Assembly: GCF_900169175.1 (NCBI RefSeq)
Contig: NZ_FXZM01000002.1
Location: 1-64,000 of the forward strand
Source of the DNA: Brevibacterium jeotgali
GTDB lineage: Bacteria; Actinomycetota; Actinomycetes; Actinomycetales; Brevibacteriaceae
Length of the DNA: 64,000 bases
Direction of reading: 5' to 3'
Shown here one piece after another: positions 52,809 to 61,069 of this stretch. The first letter of the stretch is position 1. Every line of letters begins with the position of its first letter. Under the pieces are notes generated by a model. That model saw only the letters and a program-made list of their open reading frames with translations, was not told the origin of the DNA and searched no databases. Made by a program: the position numbers and the translations under genes.

Positions 52809-55187
52809 TCACTCCGCCACATACGCCGCGAGGTGCTCGCCGGTGAGGGTCCTCTCCCCCGCGCGTGCGTGTGCGATGAGGGCTGCCGGCGTGCCCTCGA
52901 AGACGACGCGTCCACCTTCGTGACCTGCTCCGGGACCCATGTCGATGAGCCAATCGGCGTGGGCCATGACCGCCTGGTGATGCTCGATCACGATGACCGT
53001 CTTCCCGGAGTCCACGAGGCAGTCGAGCATGGCCAGCATCGCCTCGACGTCCTGGAGATGCAGGCCCGTCGTCGGCTCGTCGAGCACGTAGACCTCGCCG
53101 TCGCCCGCCATCCGCACGGCCAGCTTCAGCCGCTGGCGCTCTCCGCCGGAAAGGGTCGTGAGCGGCTGTCCGATGGTCACGTACCCGAGGCCCACGTCGA
53201 CGAGCCGGCCAAGGATCCTGGCTGCTGCCGGCACCTTCGCCTCGCCCTCGGAGAAGAATGCGTGGGCCTCGGCGGCCGACAGCAGGAGGACCTCGGCGAT
53301 GGACTTCTCCCCCAGCCGGTACTCGAGCACCTCCTCCTGGAACCGGCGGCCCTGGCACGCCTCGCACGTGACAGCCACTCCTGCCATCGTCGGAATGTCG
53401 GAGTAGATGACCCCGGCACCCTTGCAGGTCGGGCACGCGCCCTCGGAATTGGGGCTGAAGAGCGCGGGCTTCACCCCATTCGCCTTCGCGAACGCCTTGC
53501 GGATGGGTTCGAGCATCCCCGTGTACGTCGCCGGGTTGCTGCGCCGCGAACCCCGGATGGCCGTCTGGTCGACGACGACCACCCCGTCGCGGCCTGTGAG
53601 GGAACCGTGGATGAGCGAGCTCTTCCCCGAACCGGCGACCCCGGTCACGACCGTGAGCACGCCGCCCGGCACGTCGACGTCGACGTCGACGAGGTTGTGG
53701 AGGTCGGCGCCACGGATCTCCCACGTGCCCGAGGCCGTCCGCACCTCGTCCTTGATCCGAACCCGATCGTGCAGGTGCCTGCCGGTGGGCGTGTCAGCAC
53801 CGGCGAGACCCGCGACTGTCCCCTCGTACACGATCTCACCGCCGTCGGTGCCCGGGCCCGGGCCGAGGTCGACGACGTGGTCGGCGATCGTGATCGTCTC
53901 CGGCTTGTGCTCGACGACGAGCACGGTGTTCCCCTTGTCCCGCAGCTGCAGGAGGAGGTCGTTCATCCGGGAGATGTCATGGGGGTGGAGTCCCGTCGTC
54001 GGCTCGTCGAAGACGTACGTCACATCGGTGAGGGGCGACCCCAGCTGACGGACCATCTTGATCCTCTGCGCCTCACCGCCGGACAGCGAGCCGGACGGAC
54101 GCTCGAGTGAGAGGTATCCCAGTCCCAGGCGCACGAGTGAGTCGAGCAGCTCCGCGAGGCCCGAGAGCAGCGGAGCGACGGCCGGCTCCTCGAGTCCCCG
54201 GACCCACTCCGCGAGATCCGCGATCTCCAGTGCGCACGCATCCGCGATCGACAGCCCGGCGATGTGCGAGGAGCGGGTCGCCGCGCTGAGCCTCGTCCCG
54301 TCGCACTCGGGGCAGGACACATACGTGAAGGCACGATCGACGAACTCCCTGATGTGGGGCTGCATCGATTCCCGGTCCTTCGTGAGCATCGACTTCCGGA
54401 TTCGAGGGACCAGGCCCTCGTACGTCGAGTTGATGCCCCGGAACTTCATCTTCGTGGGCTCTTTCCAAAGGAAGTCGCTCATCTGCTGCGCGTCGAACTC
54501 GCGGATCGGCAGGTCCGCGGGAACCAGCCCGGACTCCGCGTAGTACTTCACCATCCAGCCCCCGGCCTTGTAGCCGGGCACGGTGATCGCACCGTCGTGC
54601 AGGGACAGGGAGTCATCGAACAGCTCTGCGAGATCGACGTCGTGGACCGTGCCGGTGCCCTCGCAGTGGGGGCACATGCCGCCGACCACCGCGAAGTCGC
54701 GACGCTCCCTCTTCGTCGTGCCGTCCGGCTGCTCGAAGGTCACGGCGCCCGCGCCGGATATCGACGCGACGTTGAAGGAGTACGCCTGTGCTCCGCCGAT
54801 GTGCGGTCGCGCGATGCGGGAGAAGAGGATCCGCAGCATCGCATTCGCATCGGTCGCGGTCCCGACCGTGGACCGGGGGTTCGACCCCAGTCGCTCCTGG
54901 TCGACGATGATCGCAGTCGTGAGCCCTTCGAGGACATCGACGTCCGGTCGACCCGGTGAGGGCATGAAGCCCTGGACGAATGCCGGATACGTCTCGTTGA
55001 TGAGTCTCTGCGACTCCGCGGCGATCGTTCCGAACACGAGCGAGCTCTTCCCCGACCCCGACACTCCGGTGAAGACCGTGAGCCGTCGCTTGGGGAGGGT
55101 GAGGCTCACGTCGCGGAGATTGTTCTCACGTGCGCCGTGCACACGGATGCGATGGTGGGAATCCGCACGCGCGGTCGCTTCTGTCAC
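52809..55187 (-). CDS. UvrA-like ABC ATPase (short UvrA2/DrrC type)
   Basis: This 792-residue protein has two ABC ATPase modules. Walker A motifs: TGVSGSGKSSLVFG and TGVAGSGKSSLIHG. Signatures: SGSLSGGEAQRIKMV and LTTLSGGERQRLKLA, each followed by VFDEPTTGLHP or VLDEPTTGLHL. Zinc-binding CxxC pairs are present (CPHCEGTG, CPECDG, CPTCKGAG, CEACQG). It is about 150 residues shorter than housekeeping UvrA and lacks most of the UvrB-binding region, like DrrC-type drug-resistance or UvrA2 proteins. The GTG at 55187 has GGAG upstream. Confidence 0.9.
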   Translation of the reverse strand: MTEATARADSHHRIRVHGARENNLRDVSLTLPKRRLTVFTGVSGSGKSSLVFGTIAAESQRLINETYPAFVQGFMPSPGRPDVDVLEGLTTAIIVDQERLGSNPRSTVGTATDANAMLRILFSRIARPHIGGAQAYSFNVASISGAGAVTFEQPDGTTKRERRDFAVVGGMCPHCEGTGTVHDVDLAELFDDSLSLHDGAITVPGYKAGGWMVKYYAESGLVPADLPIREFDAQQMSDFLWKEPTKMKFRGINSTYEGLVPRIRKSMLTKDRESMQPHIREFVDRAFTYVSCPECDGTRLSAATRSSHIAGLSIADACALEIADLAEWVRGLEEPAVAPLLSGLAELLDSLVRLGLGYLSLERPSGSLSGGEAQRIKMVRQLGSPLTDVTYVFDEPTTGLHPHDISRMNDLLLQLRDKGNTVLVVEHKPETITIADHVVDLGPGPGTDGGEIVYEGTVAGLAGADTPTGRHLHDRVRIKDEVRTASGTWEIRGADLHNLVDVDVDVPGGVLTVVTGVAGSGKSSLIHGSLTGRDGVVVVDQTAIRGSRRSNPATYTGMLEPIRKAFAKANGVKPALFSPNSEGACPTCKGAGVIYSDIPTMAGVAVTCEACQGRRFQEEVLEYRLGEKSIAEVLLLSAAEAHAFFSEGEAKVPAAARILGRLVDVGLGYVTIGQPLTTLSGGERQRLKLAVRMAGDGEVYVLDEPTTGLHLQDVEAMLAMLDCLVDSGKTVIVIEHHQAVMAHADWLIDMGPGAGHEGGRVVFEGTPAALIAHARAGERTLTGEHLAAYVAE

Positions 55188-55210
55188 GATGGAGCTCCTC
55201 AGTGATTGCG

Positions 55211-56323
55211 TCAGAGCGCAGTGTAGGGGAATGCCGCGAAGAGGCGCTCGAAGCGCGCGCGCTGGGCGTCGGATACGGCTGCGAGCGGGGTCAGCGACAG
55301 GCTTCTGCGCCCGGCCGCGCCCTTCCTCGTCCAGGTGCCGACGACCCGGCCGCGGCGGATCGCAGCCCTCTTGAACACGCCGTTGTTGCCGGGGACGAGC
55401 GCTGCGTGGTCCGCGGCGTCCATGAATGTCAGCCGATCGGGGTAGCCCAGCACCAGTTCGTCGAAGCCCGGCAGCAGCAGCTCGCGCATCGCGTCCTTCT
55501 CCCCCGCGGCATACTCCTCTGTGAGCCCGGGTCTCCAGTACGCGGTCTCCTCCGTGCCCGGAATCGGTCCGGACTCCACGGTGTCCTCGATGAGCGGCAG
55601 CGCAGAGCGGATCGTGCGCAGCGGCAGCTTCGTCCACCATGCGAAGTCCCGCAGGGTCGCAGGTCCGTGCGACTGGAGATAGCGACTCAGCAGCTCCGCG
55701 GTCGCGGCGACCCGATCATCGTCGAACCGATCGCTCAGAGTCGACCCCGCAGGCAGCCACCGTGCGGCATCGACGACGGCTGTGTCCTCCCCCGTCCACG
55801 GCCCGTAGGCGGCGACACCGGTCGAGATGAGGTGGACGAGCAGATGGTAGCCGCGCCCGCCCGTCGGGTCGATGCCCGCCATGCGCCATGCGTCGAAGAG
55901 TTCGGCGCGCGGCACCCCGGTCCCCCGTCCCGGTGCGGAGCGGTCGTGGGCGAGGCCGAGGAGGACGTCAGCCGCGCGTGAGACGTGCCAATCCTCGAGT
56001 CCCAGCTGGGGCCGGCGCTTCACCGCTGCCCGGATCGGGCCGTCAGCGCACAGCTGGGTCATCCAGGAGAGGTCCTCCGCAGCGACGGCGAAGACCGTCC
56101 CCCGCATGGGGTAGCCGCGGACGATGCGGCCGGTGGAGAAGGCGTCGAGGACCGGATCGACTGCGCCGGAGGTCCGCAGCGCGAGCGAGGCGACGACGCC
56201 GGCGAGGTCCTGTCCCTGATGGGCGCCGAACGCACTCGCCGCCGCGTGGACCGAGGTCCAGGCGGCGGCTGTGGGGAGCCCCTGCGCGGTGATGCGCAGT
56301 CCTGCGAGGGTGCGACGATCCAC
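55211..56323 (-). CDS. Winged-helix DNA-binding protein of the AlkZ/YcaQ family
   Basis: This 370-residue protein belongs to the HTH_42 group that includes AlkZ DNA glycosylases. It has RGYPMRGTVFAVAAEDLSWM, GYHLLVHLISTGVAAYGPW, GPATLRDFAWWTKLP and LLPGFDELVLGYPDR with NGVFKRAAIRRGRVVGTW near the end. All of these are family marks. AlkZ proteins unhook DNA crosslinks or protect producers of alkylating antibiotics; the glycosylase activity here is not certain. It lies 23 nt upstream of the UvrA-like gene on the same strand, suggesting a DNA repair pair. Confidence 0.85.
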   Translation of the reverse strand: MDRRTLAGLRITAQGLPTAAAWTSVHAAASAFGAHQGQDLAGVVASLALRTSGAVDPVLDAFSTGRIVRGYPMRGTVFAVAAEDLSWMTQLCADGPIRAAVKRRPQLGLEDWHVSRAADVLLGLAHDRSAPGRGTGVPRAELFDAWRMAGIDPTGGRGYHLLVHLISTGVAAYGPWTGEDTAVVDAARWLPAGSTLSDRFDDDRVAATAELLSRYLQSHGPATLRDFAWWTKLPLRTIRSALPLIEDTVESGPIPGTEETAYWRPGLTEEYAAGEKDAMRELLLPGFDELVLGYPDRLTFMDAADHAALVPGNNGVFKRAAIRRGRVVGTWTRKGAAGRRSLSLTPLAAVSDAQRARFERLFAAFPYTAL

Positions 56324-56355
56324 GACGGGCCCGATCGATCAGTGCCGGGGGCTCA

Positions 56356-56730
56356 TCAGCCGCGCAGCAGCCTGCGTGCGCGGCGTGCACCGACGACGAC
56401 GGTCGATCGGGCGGTGTCGAAGGCGCGATCCGTGCGTTCACCGCTGGTCGGCACACGACCGGAGACATCGTCGAGCACGCGGGTCAGGCGCTCTTCGGTC
56501 CAGTCGACCGCGCCGCCGGGAGCCGCCGCGCGGGTGGCGCCCTCGCGGGCATACCGGGCGGCGCTCCCCGCGTAGTGCCTCGCCGTGCGCGTGGCGTCCA
56601 CGGCAGTGCGGGATGCCGTGCCGGCGCCCCGGGCGACCGTGTCGGCGGCGTGGCGGAGCCGCCTGCCCGCGGTCCATTCGCCGGATTCGTAGACGTCGTC
56701 GGGTTCGATGGGCTCACGCGTGCTGGTCAT
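56356..56730 (-). CDS. Hypothetical protein, Arg/Ala-rich
   Basis: The protein has 124 residues, beginning MTSTREPIEPDDVYESGEWTAG and continuing as an amphipathic Ala/Arg/Thr-rich helix-forming region (30-75), ending VVGARRARRLLRG. No transmembrane helix or known domain is apparent. GGGGG lies upstream of ATG 56730, and a TTGTCT-N18-TACCCT promoter-like sequence is found further up. It is conserved-looking in length only; function is unknown. Confidence 0.6.
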   Translation of the reverse strand: MTSTREPIEPDDVYESGEWTAGRRLRHAADTVARGAGTASRTAVDATRTARHYAGSAARYAREGATRAAAPGGAVDWTEERLTRVLDDVSGRVPTSGERTDRAFDTARSTVVVGARRARRLLRG

Positions 56731-56866
56731 ACGACCATGATCCCCCTGTCGGCACGGGAATGTCCAGGGAGGGTAGGCTGTTGTGTTCGGTGCAGACAAT
56801 TGTCAGTGGACGAGTCAGACGACCGAGTCGGACGACGCAGAGTAGACGCGGAGAAGTGAGAGTCAT

Positions 56867-57208
56867 ATGAGCGAACGCAGCCTGCGAGGGACACAGCTGG
56901 GATCCCGGAGCCTCGAATCGGAAGCGGGCGTCGAGCCGGCGCCGCGCCAGCTCGTCGAGTACCGCTGTGAGGACGGGCACAGGTTCAGCGTGCCCTTCTC
57001 CGTCGAGGCGGACATCCCTGCACAGTGGGACTCCGGTACCCACGGCGTGGGTCTCCGCGTCGACGGGGGTGCCACGGAGGAATCGGACGTGAAGCCCGTG
57101 CGCACGCACTGGGACATGCTTCTCGAGCGCCGCTCCTTCGAAGAGCTCCAGGTGCTCCTGGACGAGAGGCTCGCCTACCGCCGCGGGGATCTTCCCGCCG
57201 CGAACTGA
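56867..57208 (+). CDS. rbpA: RNA polymerase-binding protein RbpA
   Basis: This 113-residue actinobacterial transcription factor stabilises the open complex with the primary sigma factor. It has SLRGTQLGSRSLESE, PRQLVEYRCEDGHRFSVPF and VPFSVEADIPAQW in the core. The sigma-interacting tail is VRTHWDMLLERRSFEELQVLL. Only one Cys remains in the core zinc-ribbon-like region (RCEDGH), so the zinc-free form is likely. It is divergent from the hypothetical gene and ends before a strong terminator. Confidence 0.95.
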   Translation: MSERSLRGTQLGSRSLESEAGVEPAPRQLVEYRCEDGHRFSVPFSVEADIPAQWDSGTHGVGLRVDGGATEESDVKPVRTHWDMLLERRSFEELQVLLDERLAYRRGDLPAAN

Positions 57209-57253
57209 GCGATCGGCTCGGACGATGTGAGAATCCGCCTCTTCAGTGAGGCG

Positions 57254-57281
57254 ACGAGGCCCGCCTTCGTGCGGGCCTCGT
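57254..57281 (+). terminator. Hairpin terminator after rbpA
   Basis: ACGAGGCCCGC pairs with GCGGGCCTCGT (11-bp stem, 6-nt loop CTTCGT), 45 nt past the rbpA stop and before the convergent glycosyltransferase gene. Confidence 0.85.
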
Positions 57282-57321
57282 GTCGTCTCCGGGACCGGTC
57301 CCGGCCTGCGCGCAACCGTGT

Positions 57322-58056
57322 TCAGCGGCGGGCGAGGCCGCGCAGCTGGCGACCGCGGCGCTGCACGCCCCAGCGCGCCACACGGACGAGCGCTTCATTG
57401 ATGATGTCGCCGTCCATCTTCGACTCGCCGAGCTCTCGTTCGACGAAGGTGACGGGGATCTCTGCGATGCGCAGCCCCGCCTCCTTCACCCGTCGGGTCA
57501 TGTCGATCTGGAAGCAGTAGCCCGTCGACTCCACGTCCTCGAGGTCCAGGGTCTCGAGGGTCTCGCGACGGAATGCGCGGAAGCCGGCGGTCGCGTCGCT
57601 GACGCCGAGTCCGATGAGCACGTTCGCGTAGAGGTTGGCGCCCCGGGACAGCAGGTGGCGGTTGCGCGGCCAGTTGACGACCGCGCCCCCGGGCACCCAG
57701 CGGGACCCGATGGCCAGATCCGCTCCATCGCGCACAGCGGCGAGCAGCTGCGGCAGGTCACGTGCGCGGTGCGACCCATCGGCGTCCATCTCGCAGACGA
57801 TGTCCCAGTCGCGGGCCAGCGCCCACCGGAAACCGGCGAGGTAGGCTCCGCCCAGCCCGCTCTTGACGGAGTTGTGCAGGACGTTCACGCGGGAATCGGA
57901 TTCCGCATGACGGTCCGCCCACTCTCCCGTCCCATCGGGTGAGCCGTCGTCGACCACCAGCACATGTGCGGCAGGAGCCCAGGTGTCCAGGGCTGCGAGT
58001 GTCCGCGGGAGGGAGTCGATCTCGTTGTACGTGGGGATCACGACCAGTGTCTTCAT
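57322..58056 (-). CDS. Polyprenol-phosphate mannosyltransferase-like glycosyltransferase (family 2, Dpm1/Ppm1 type)
   Basis: This 244-residue GT-A glycosyltransferase has VVIPTYNEIDSLPRTL, VVDDGSPDGTGEWAD, CEMDADGSHRARDLPQLL (DAD metal motif), GSRWVPGGAVVNWP and GYCFQIDMTRRV. The set matches Dpm1/Ppm1 synthases that make polyprenyl-phosphate mannose for lipoglycans and protein mannosylation. It lacks membrane helices, as in soluble Dpm1. The ATG at 58056 matches family starts. Confidence 0.92.
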   Translation of the reverse strand: MKTLVVIPTYNEIDSLPRTLAALDTWAPAAHVLVVDDGSPDGTGEWADRHAESDSRVNVLHNSVKSGLGGAYLAGFRWALARDWDIVCEMDADGSHRARDLPQLLAAVRDGADLAIGSRWVPGGAVVNWPRNRHLLSRGANLYANVLIGLGVSDATAGFRAFRRETLETLDLEDVESTGYCFQIDMTRRVKEAGLRIAEIPVTFVERELGESKMDGDIINEALVRVARWGVQRRGRQLRGLARR

Positions 58057-58114
58057 CGGTGCAACTCTAGCGGAGCGTCGAGGCGGTCGTGATCTGTCCG
58101 GCCAGAAGCGAAAC

Positions 58115-58184
58115 GGTCCGGCGGCTGGGCCTTCGGGCCGCAGGTGCAGGGCACCTGCGTTGTCTAATGGCCCGCCGCCGGACC
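58115..58184. other. Strongly structured intergenic element
   Basis: An 11-bp closing stem (GGTCCGGCGGC with GCCGCCGGACC) encloses two perfect hairpins: GGCC-TTCG-GGCC and CAGGTGC-AGG-GCACCTG. It lies between two minus-strand genes, after the amidohydrolase stop and before the glycosyltransferase start. It may be a branched terminator or a leader/small RNA; I do not recognise a named RNA family. Confidence 0.5.
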
Positions 58185-58247
58185 TCGCCCCTGGAGGGCG
58201 TCTGGGAGCAATCTACCCAGGGGTAACTGCTGTCGCAACCGGCGCTG

Positions 58248-59240
58248 TCACGGCGTCTGCATCGGTGCAGAACACGACGCGTGTCGCTGTCCGCGCACCC
58301 AGACGTCGCGGACGACGGGCAGAGGCGACTCGCCGGACAGGTCCGGGAGTCCGGGTGTGCCGGAGCGCGGATCGGTGCTCCACGCGGCCAGACGATCGTC
58401 AGCCACCTGGACGATCAGCTCGCCCACCTTCCAGCGCACTGCCGTGGCCTCTGCGCCGGGAGCGAGCACACCGCCCTCGAAGCTCCCGATCGCCCGGAAG
58501 CCGAATCGCGTGGCGGCGTTGAAGGCCGCCCGGGCGGAGATGCCGGCGCTGCCGCTGAAGACGGCCGCTGCGAGGGTCCTCCACGGAGAAGCCGGATCGA
58601 GCACGAAGCTGACCTGAGCCCCCGTGGCCAGGAGCGGGGCGAGCGGCTGGTCATGCGCCTGGGGGTCGAGCGTGACACCCACGCCGGTCGCAGCGAGCCG
58701 GTCCACGGCGTCGCCGGGGACCGGGCCGGTCACCAGGATCCGCCAGAGCGAACGCTGGGCCCGCGTGCGGACCTCGGCGTCGTCGAGGGCGTCGAGGACC
58801 GCTGTGAGGTCCGCCTCATCCTCCGCCACGATGTAGAGAGGTCGGTCCACCGTGAGGGCGTCCGCGAGGTCACGGGCAGCGATGCTGGTCGCCCCAGTGT
58901 CGGAGGCCGCCGGGTACGCGGTGATCGCGAGGGCGGCCGGTGCCGCGTCGCAGAAGGCTGCGACGGCGTCCGCGGGGCCGAGCACGTGGACGGTGGTGAT
59001 GCCCGCCTCCACGAGTGCGCCGGGCTGGGGATCGTCGCCGGTGAGGAGCAGCCCCGCATGGACGAATCCGGGGGCGACGAGGTCGCCGTCGAGGTCCGTG
59101 TGATCTCCGTCCGTCGCAGCGGCCGCCTCGTCCTCGCCGACCCAGGACACGGTCGGACCTGCGAAGGAGATGGCGGTGGCGAAGGGATCGACGCTGGAGT
59201 ACACGTCGCCGCTGTGGAGGATCGTCGGCATATCGGTCAT
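58248..59240 (-). CDS. Amidohydrolase-fold protein, metal site apparently degenerate
   Basis: This 330-residue protein has the small beta-sandwich plus TIM-barrel layout of amidohydrolases: TILHSGDVYSSVDPFATAI and WVGEDEAAAA at the start, VAPGFVHAGLLL where PGFxDxHxH normally stands, and SPWRTLAAAVFSG...AAFNAATRFGFRAIGSFEGGVLAPGAEA at the end. The HxH metal ligands and later histidines are not evident, so it may bind rather than hydrolyse. The ATG at 59240 was chosen (MTDMPTILHSG). It is divergent from the exonuclease fusion gene with a short gap. Confidence 0.8.
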   Translation of the reverse strand: MTDMPTILHSGDVYSSVDPFATAISFAGPTVSWVGEDEAAAATDGDHTDLDGDLVAPGFVHAGLLLTGDDPQPGALVEAGITTVHVLGPADAVAAFCDAAPAALAITAYPAASDTGATSIAARDLADALTVDRPLYIVAEDEADLTAVLDALDDAEVRTRAQRSLWRILVTGPVPGDAVDRLAATGVGVTLDPQAHDQPLAPLLATGAQVSFVLDPASPWRTLAAAVFSGSAGISARAAFNAATRFGFRAIGSFEGGVLAPGAEATAVRWKVGELIVQVADDRLAAWSTDPRSGTPGLPDLSGESPLPVVRDVWVRGQRHASCSAPMQTP

Positions 59241-59287
59241 TCCGCGATTCTCCCACGTCCGGTTCTGCGTCGGAGGCACCCGGTAGG

Positions 59288-61006
59288 GTGGCGCTCGTGA
59301 CACCACCACTGCTCGTGCTCGACACCCCGGCTCTCTACTACCGGTCGTTCCACGGTCTGCCGGACACCATCAGGTCGCCCCACGGTCGACCCGTCAATGC
59401 GGCGAAGGGTCTGCTCGACACGATCAGCCAGCTGGTCGGTCGATGGGACTCCCGCAGGATCATCGCGGTCATGGACGCGGACTGGCGTCCGGACTTCCGC
59501 ACCGCGCTCCTGCCCGAGTACAAGGCGCATCGGATCACCGATCCCGCCCGGGGGACGGAGACGCCGCCGGAGCTGGAGGCCCAGCTGCCTGTGATCTTCG
59601 ATGCCCTCGATGCCTTCGGCATCCCCATCGCCGAGGTGCCGGGCACCGAAGCGGACGACGTCATCGCGTCGATCGTCGCCCAGGGCGGTGACGAAGACAT
59701 CGTCGTGGTCTCGTCCGACCGGGATCTCCTGGCACTGCTGGCGCCCGGTCGCAGGGTGTGCGTGCACCGCCCGCGGACCGGTGGACGCTGGGAGACCACG
59801 GCGCTCGCAGATCTGCCGGCCGCCTACGGCGTGGCGGACGGGGACGCGTATCGCGCTCTCGCGGCTCTGCGGGGCGACCCGTCGGACGGCATCCCCGGTG
59901 TCCCCGGGATCGGGGAGAAGACGGCGGCGAGGCTCGTGGCCGGCTACGGAGGCCTTGATGCGATCATCGCCGCCGCGCAGCGCGGTGACAAGGAGCACGG
60001 ACTCTCTGCCCGACGCCGCGAGAACATCCTCGCCCACGCCGACGGCGTGCGTGCGGGCGAGCGGGTGATGGAGGGCCTCACGGACCTGGCGGTGTCGGAC
60101 TTCGTCGCCGCTGCGGGCGGTGAGCCGGACACGGCGCGGATCGCAGAGCTCAGCGGTCTGTGGGGCCTCGAACGATCCGTCGCACGGCTGCTGGCCACCC
60201 TCACCGGCGACGACGTCGAGGTGCAGACGACCGAGCACGTGAGAGCGACGGCGGAGCCCGTCGTCGGAGGCGCACCCGTCGATCGCGCGGTCGACAGCAC
60301 CTCGGCAGGGTGGGCCGCGGACTTCTGCGCCTTCGACCTCGAGACGACGGGGGTGGATCCGCACACCGGTCGGATCGTGTCCGCGGCCCTGCTCCCCTTC
60401 GCCGGCGGCGACGAGGGCCCCGCCCGCACGTGGCTCGTCGATCCCGGTGTGGAGATCCCGGAGGCCGCTCAGCGGGTCCACGGCATCTCGACCGAGCGCG
60501 CGCGTGCAGAGGGTCAGCCGACCGCCGTGGCACTGCCGCAGATCATGGACGCCGTGTGCGCCCTGTCTGCGTCCGGCACGACGCTCGTCGGGCACAACAT
60601 CGTCTACGACCTGACCGTGCTCGCGGCGGAGGCGGTGCGGGCAGGGATCCTCCCCTCCCCCGATTCGCTGCTCGACCGCCTCCCACCCGTCCTCGACACG
60701 CTGGTCGTGGATCGGGAGGTGGACACGTACCGCCGGGGACCGCGCACTCTGGGAGCCCTGGCGCAGCACTACGGCGTGTCGCTCGATGATGCTCACGACG
60801 CACTCGAGGACGCGCGGGCAGCCGGTCTCATCGCCCTCGCCCTCGCCCGCTCCTCCCCCGCACTGGCGGAGACGCCGGCCGTCGCCCTCCACGACCAGCA
60901 GACCGTGTGGAAGCGCGAACAGGCCGCTTCGCTGCAGGAGTTCCTGCGACGCAGGCGACCCACAGCGGTGGTCAGCGGGGACTGGCCGCTGGAACGCCTA
61001 GACTGA
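59288..61006 (+). CDS. 5'-3' (FEN-type) / 3'-5' (DEDDh) exonuclease fusion
   Basis: This 572-residue protein has a PolI-like 5' nuclease domain first (about 4-300): LLVLDTPALYYRSFHG, VMDADWRPDFR, GTEADDVIASIV, VVVSSDRDLLALL and the H3TH motif GIPGVPGIGEKTAARLV. A DnaQ-like exonuclease follows (about 343-525): FCAFDLETTGVDPHTG, VGHNIVYDLTVLA and SLDDAHDALEDARAAG. It resembles the two nuclease halves of DNA polymerase I without a polymerase, but the second nuclease is DEDDh rather than DEDDy. Two GTG codons (59288 and 59297) compete as start. Confidence 0.88.
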   Translation: MALVTPPLLVLDTPALYYRSFHGLPDTIRSPHGRPVNAAKGLLDTISQLVGRWDSRRIIAVMDADWRPDFRTALLPEYKAHRITDPARGTETPPELEAQLPVIFDALDAFGIPIAEVPGTEADDVIASIVAQGGDEDIVVVSSDRDLLALLAPGRRVCVHRPRTGGRWETTALADLPAAYGVADGDAYRALAALRGDPSDGIPGVPGIGEKTAARLVAGYGGLDAIIAAAQRGDKEHGLSARRRENILAHADGVRAGERVMEGLTDLAVSDFVAAAGGEPDTARIAELSGLWGLERSVARLLATLTGDDVEVQTTEHVRATAEPVVGGAPVDRAVDSTSAGWAADFCAFDLETTGVDPHTGRIVSAALLPFAGGDEGPARTWLVDPGVEIPEAAQRVHGISTERARAEGQPTAVALPQIMDAVCALSASGTTLVGHNIVYDLTVLAAEAVRAGILPSPDSLLDRLPPVLDTLVVDREVDTYRRGPRTLGALAQHYGVSLDDAHDALEDARAAGLIALALARSSPALAETPAVALHDQQTVWKREQAASLQEFLRRRRPTAVVSGDWPLERLD

Positions 61007-61069
61007 CTCGGGTCCGACCCCGGGTGGACCCGGCGGCCCCACACGCTATCGACGAGGTGCACACGACGA

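Noticed and set aside
56800..56808. TTGTCAGTG exactly matching the RecA-independent damage promoter upstream box, before rbpA
   Set aside because: No TANNNT follows at the required 8-nt spacing (AGACGA is found), and the box overlaps a GACAATTGTC palindrome belonging to the divergent promoter, so I do not call it a damage promoter.
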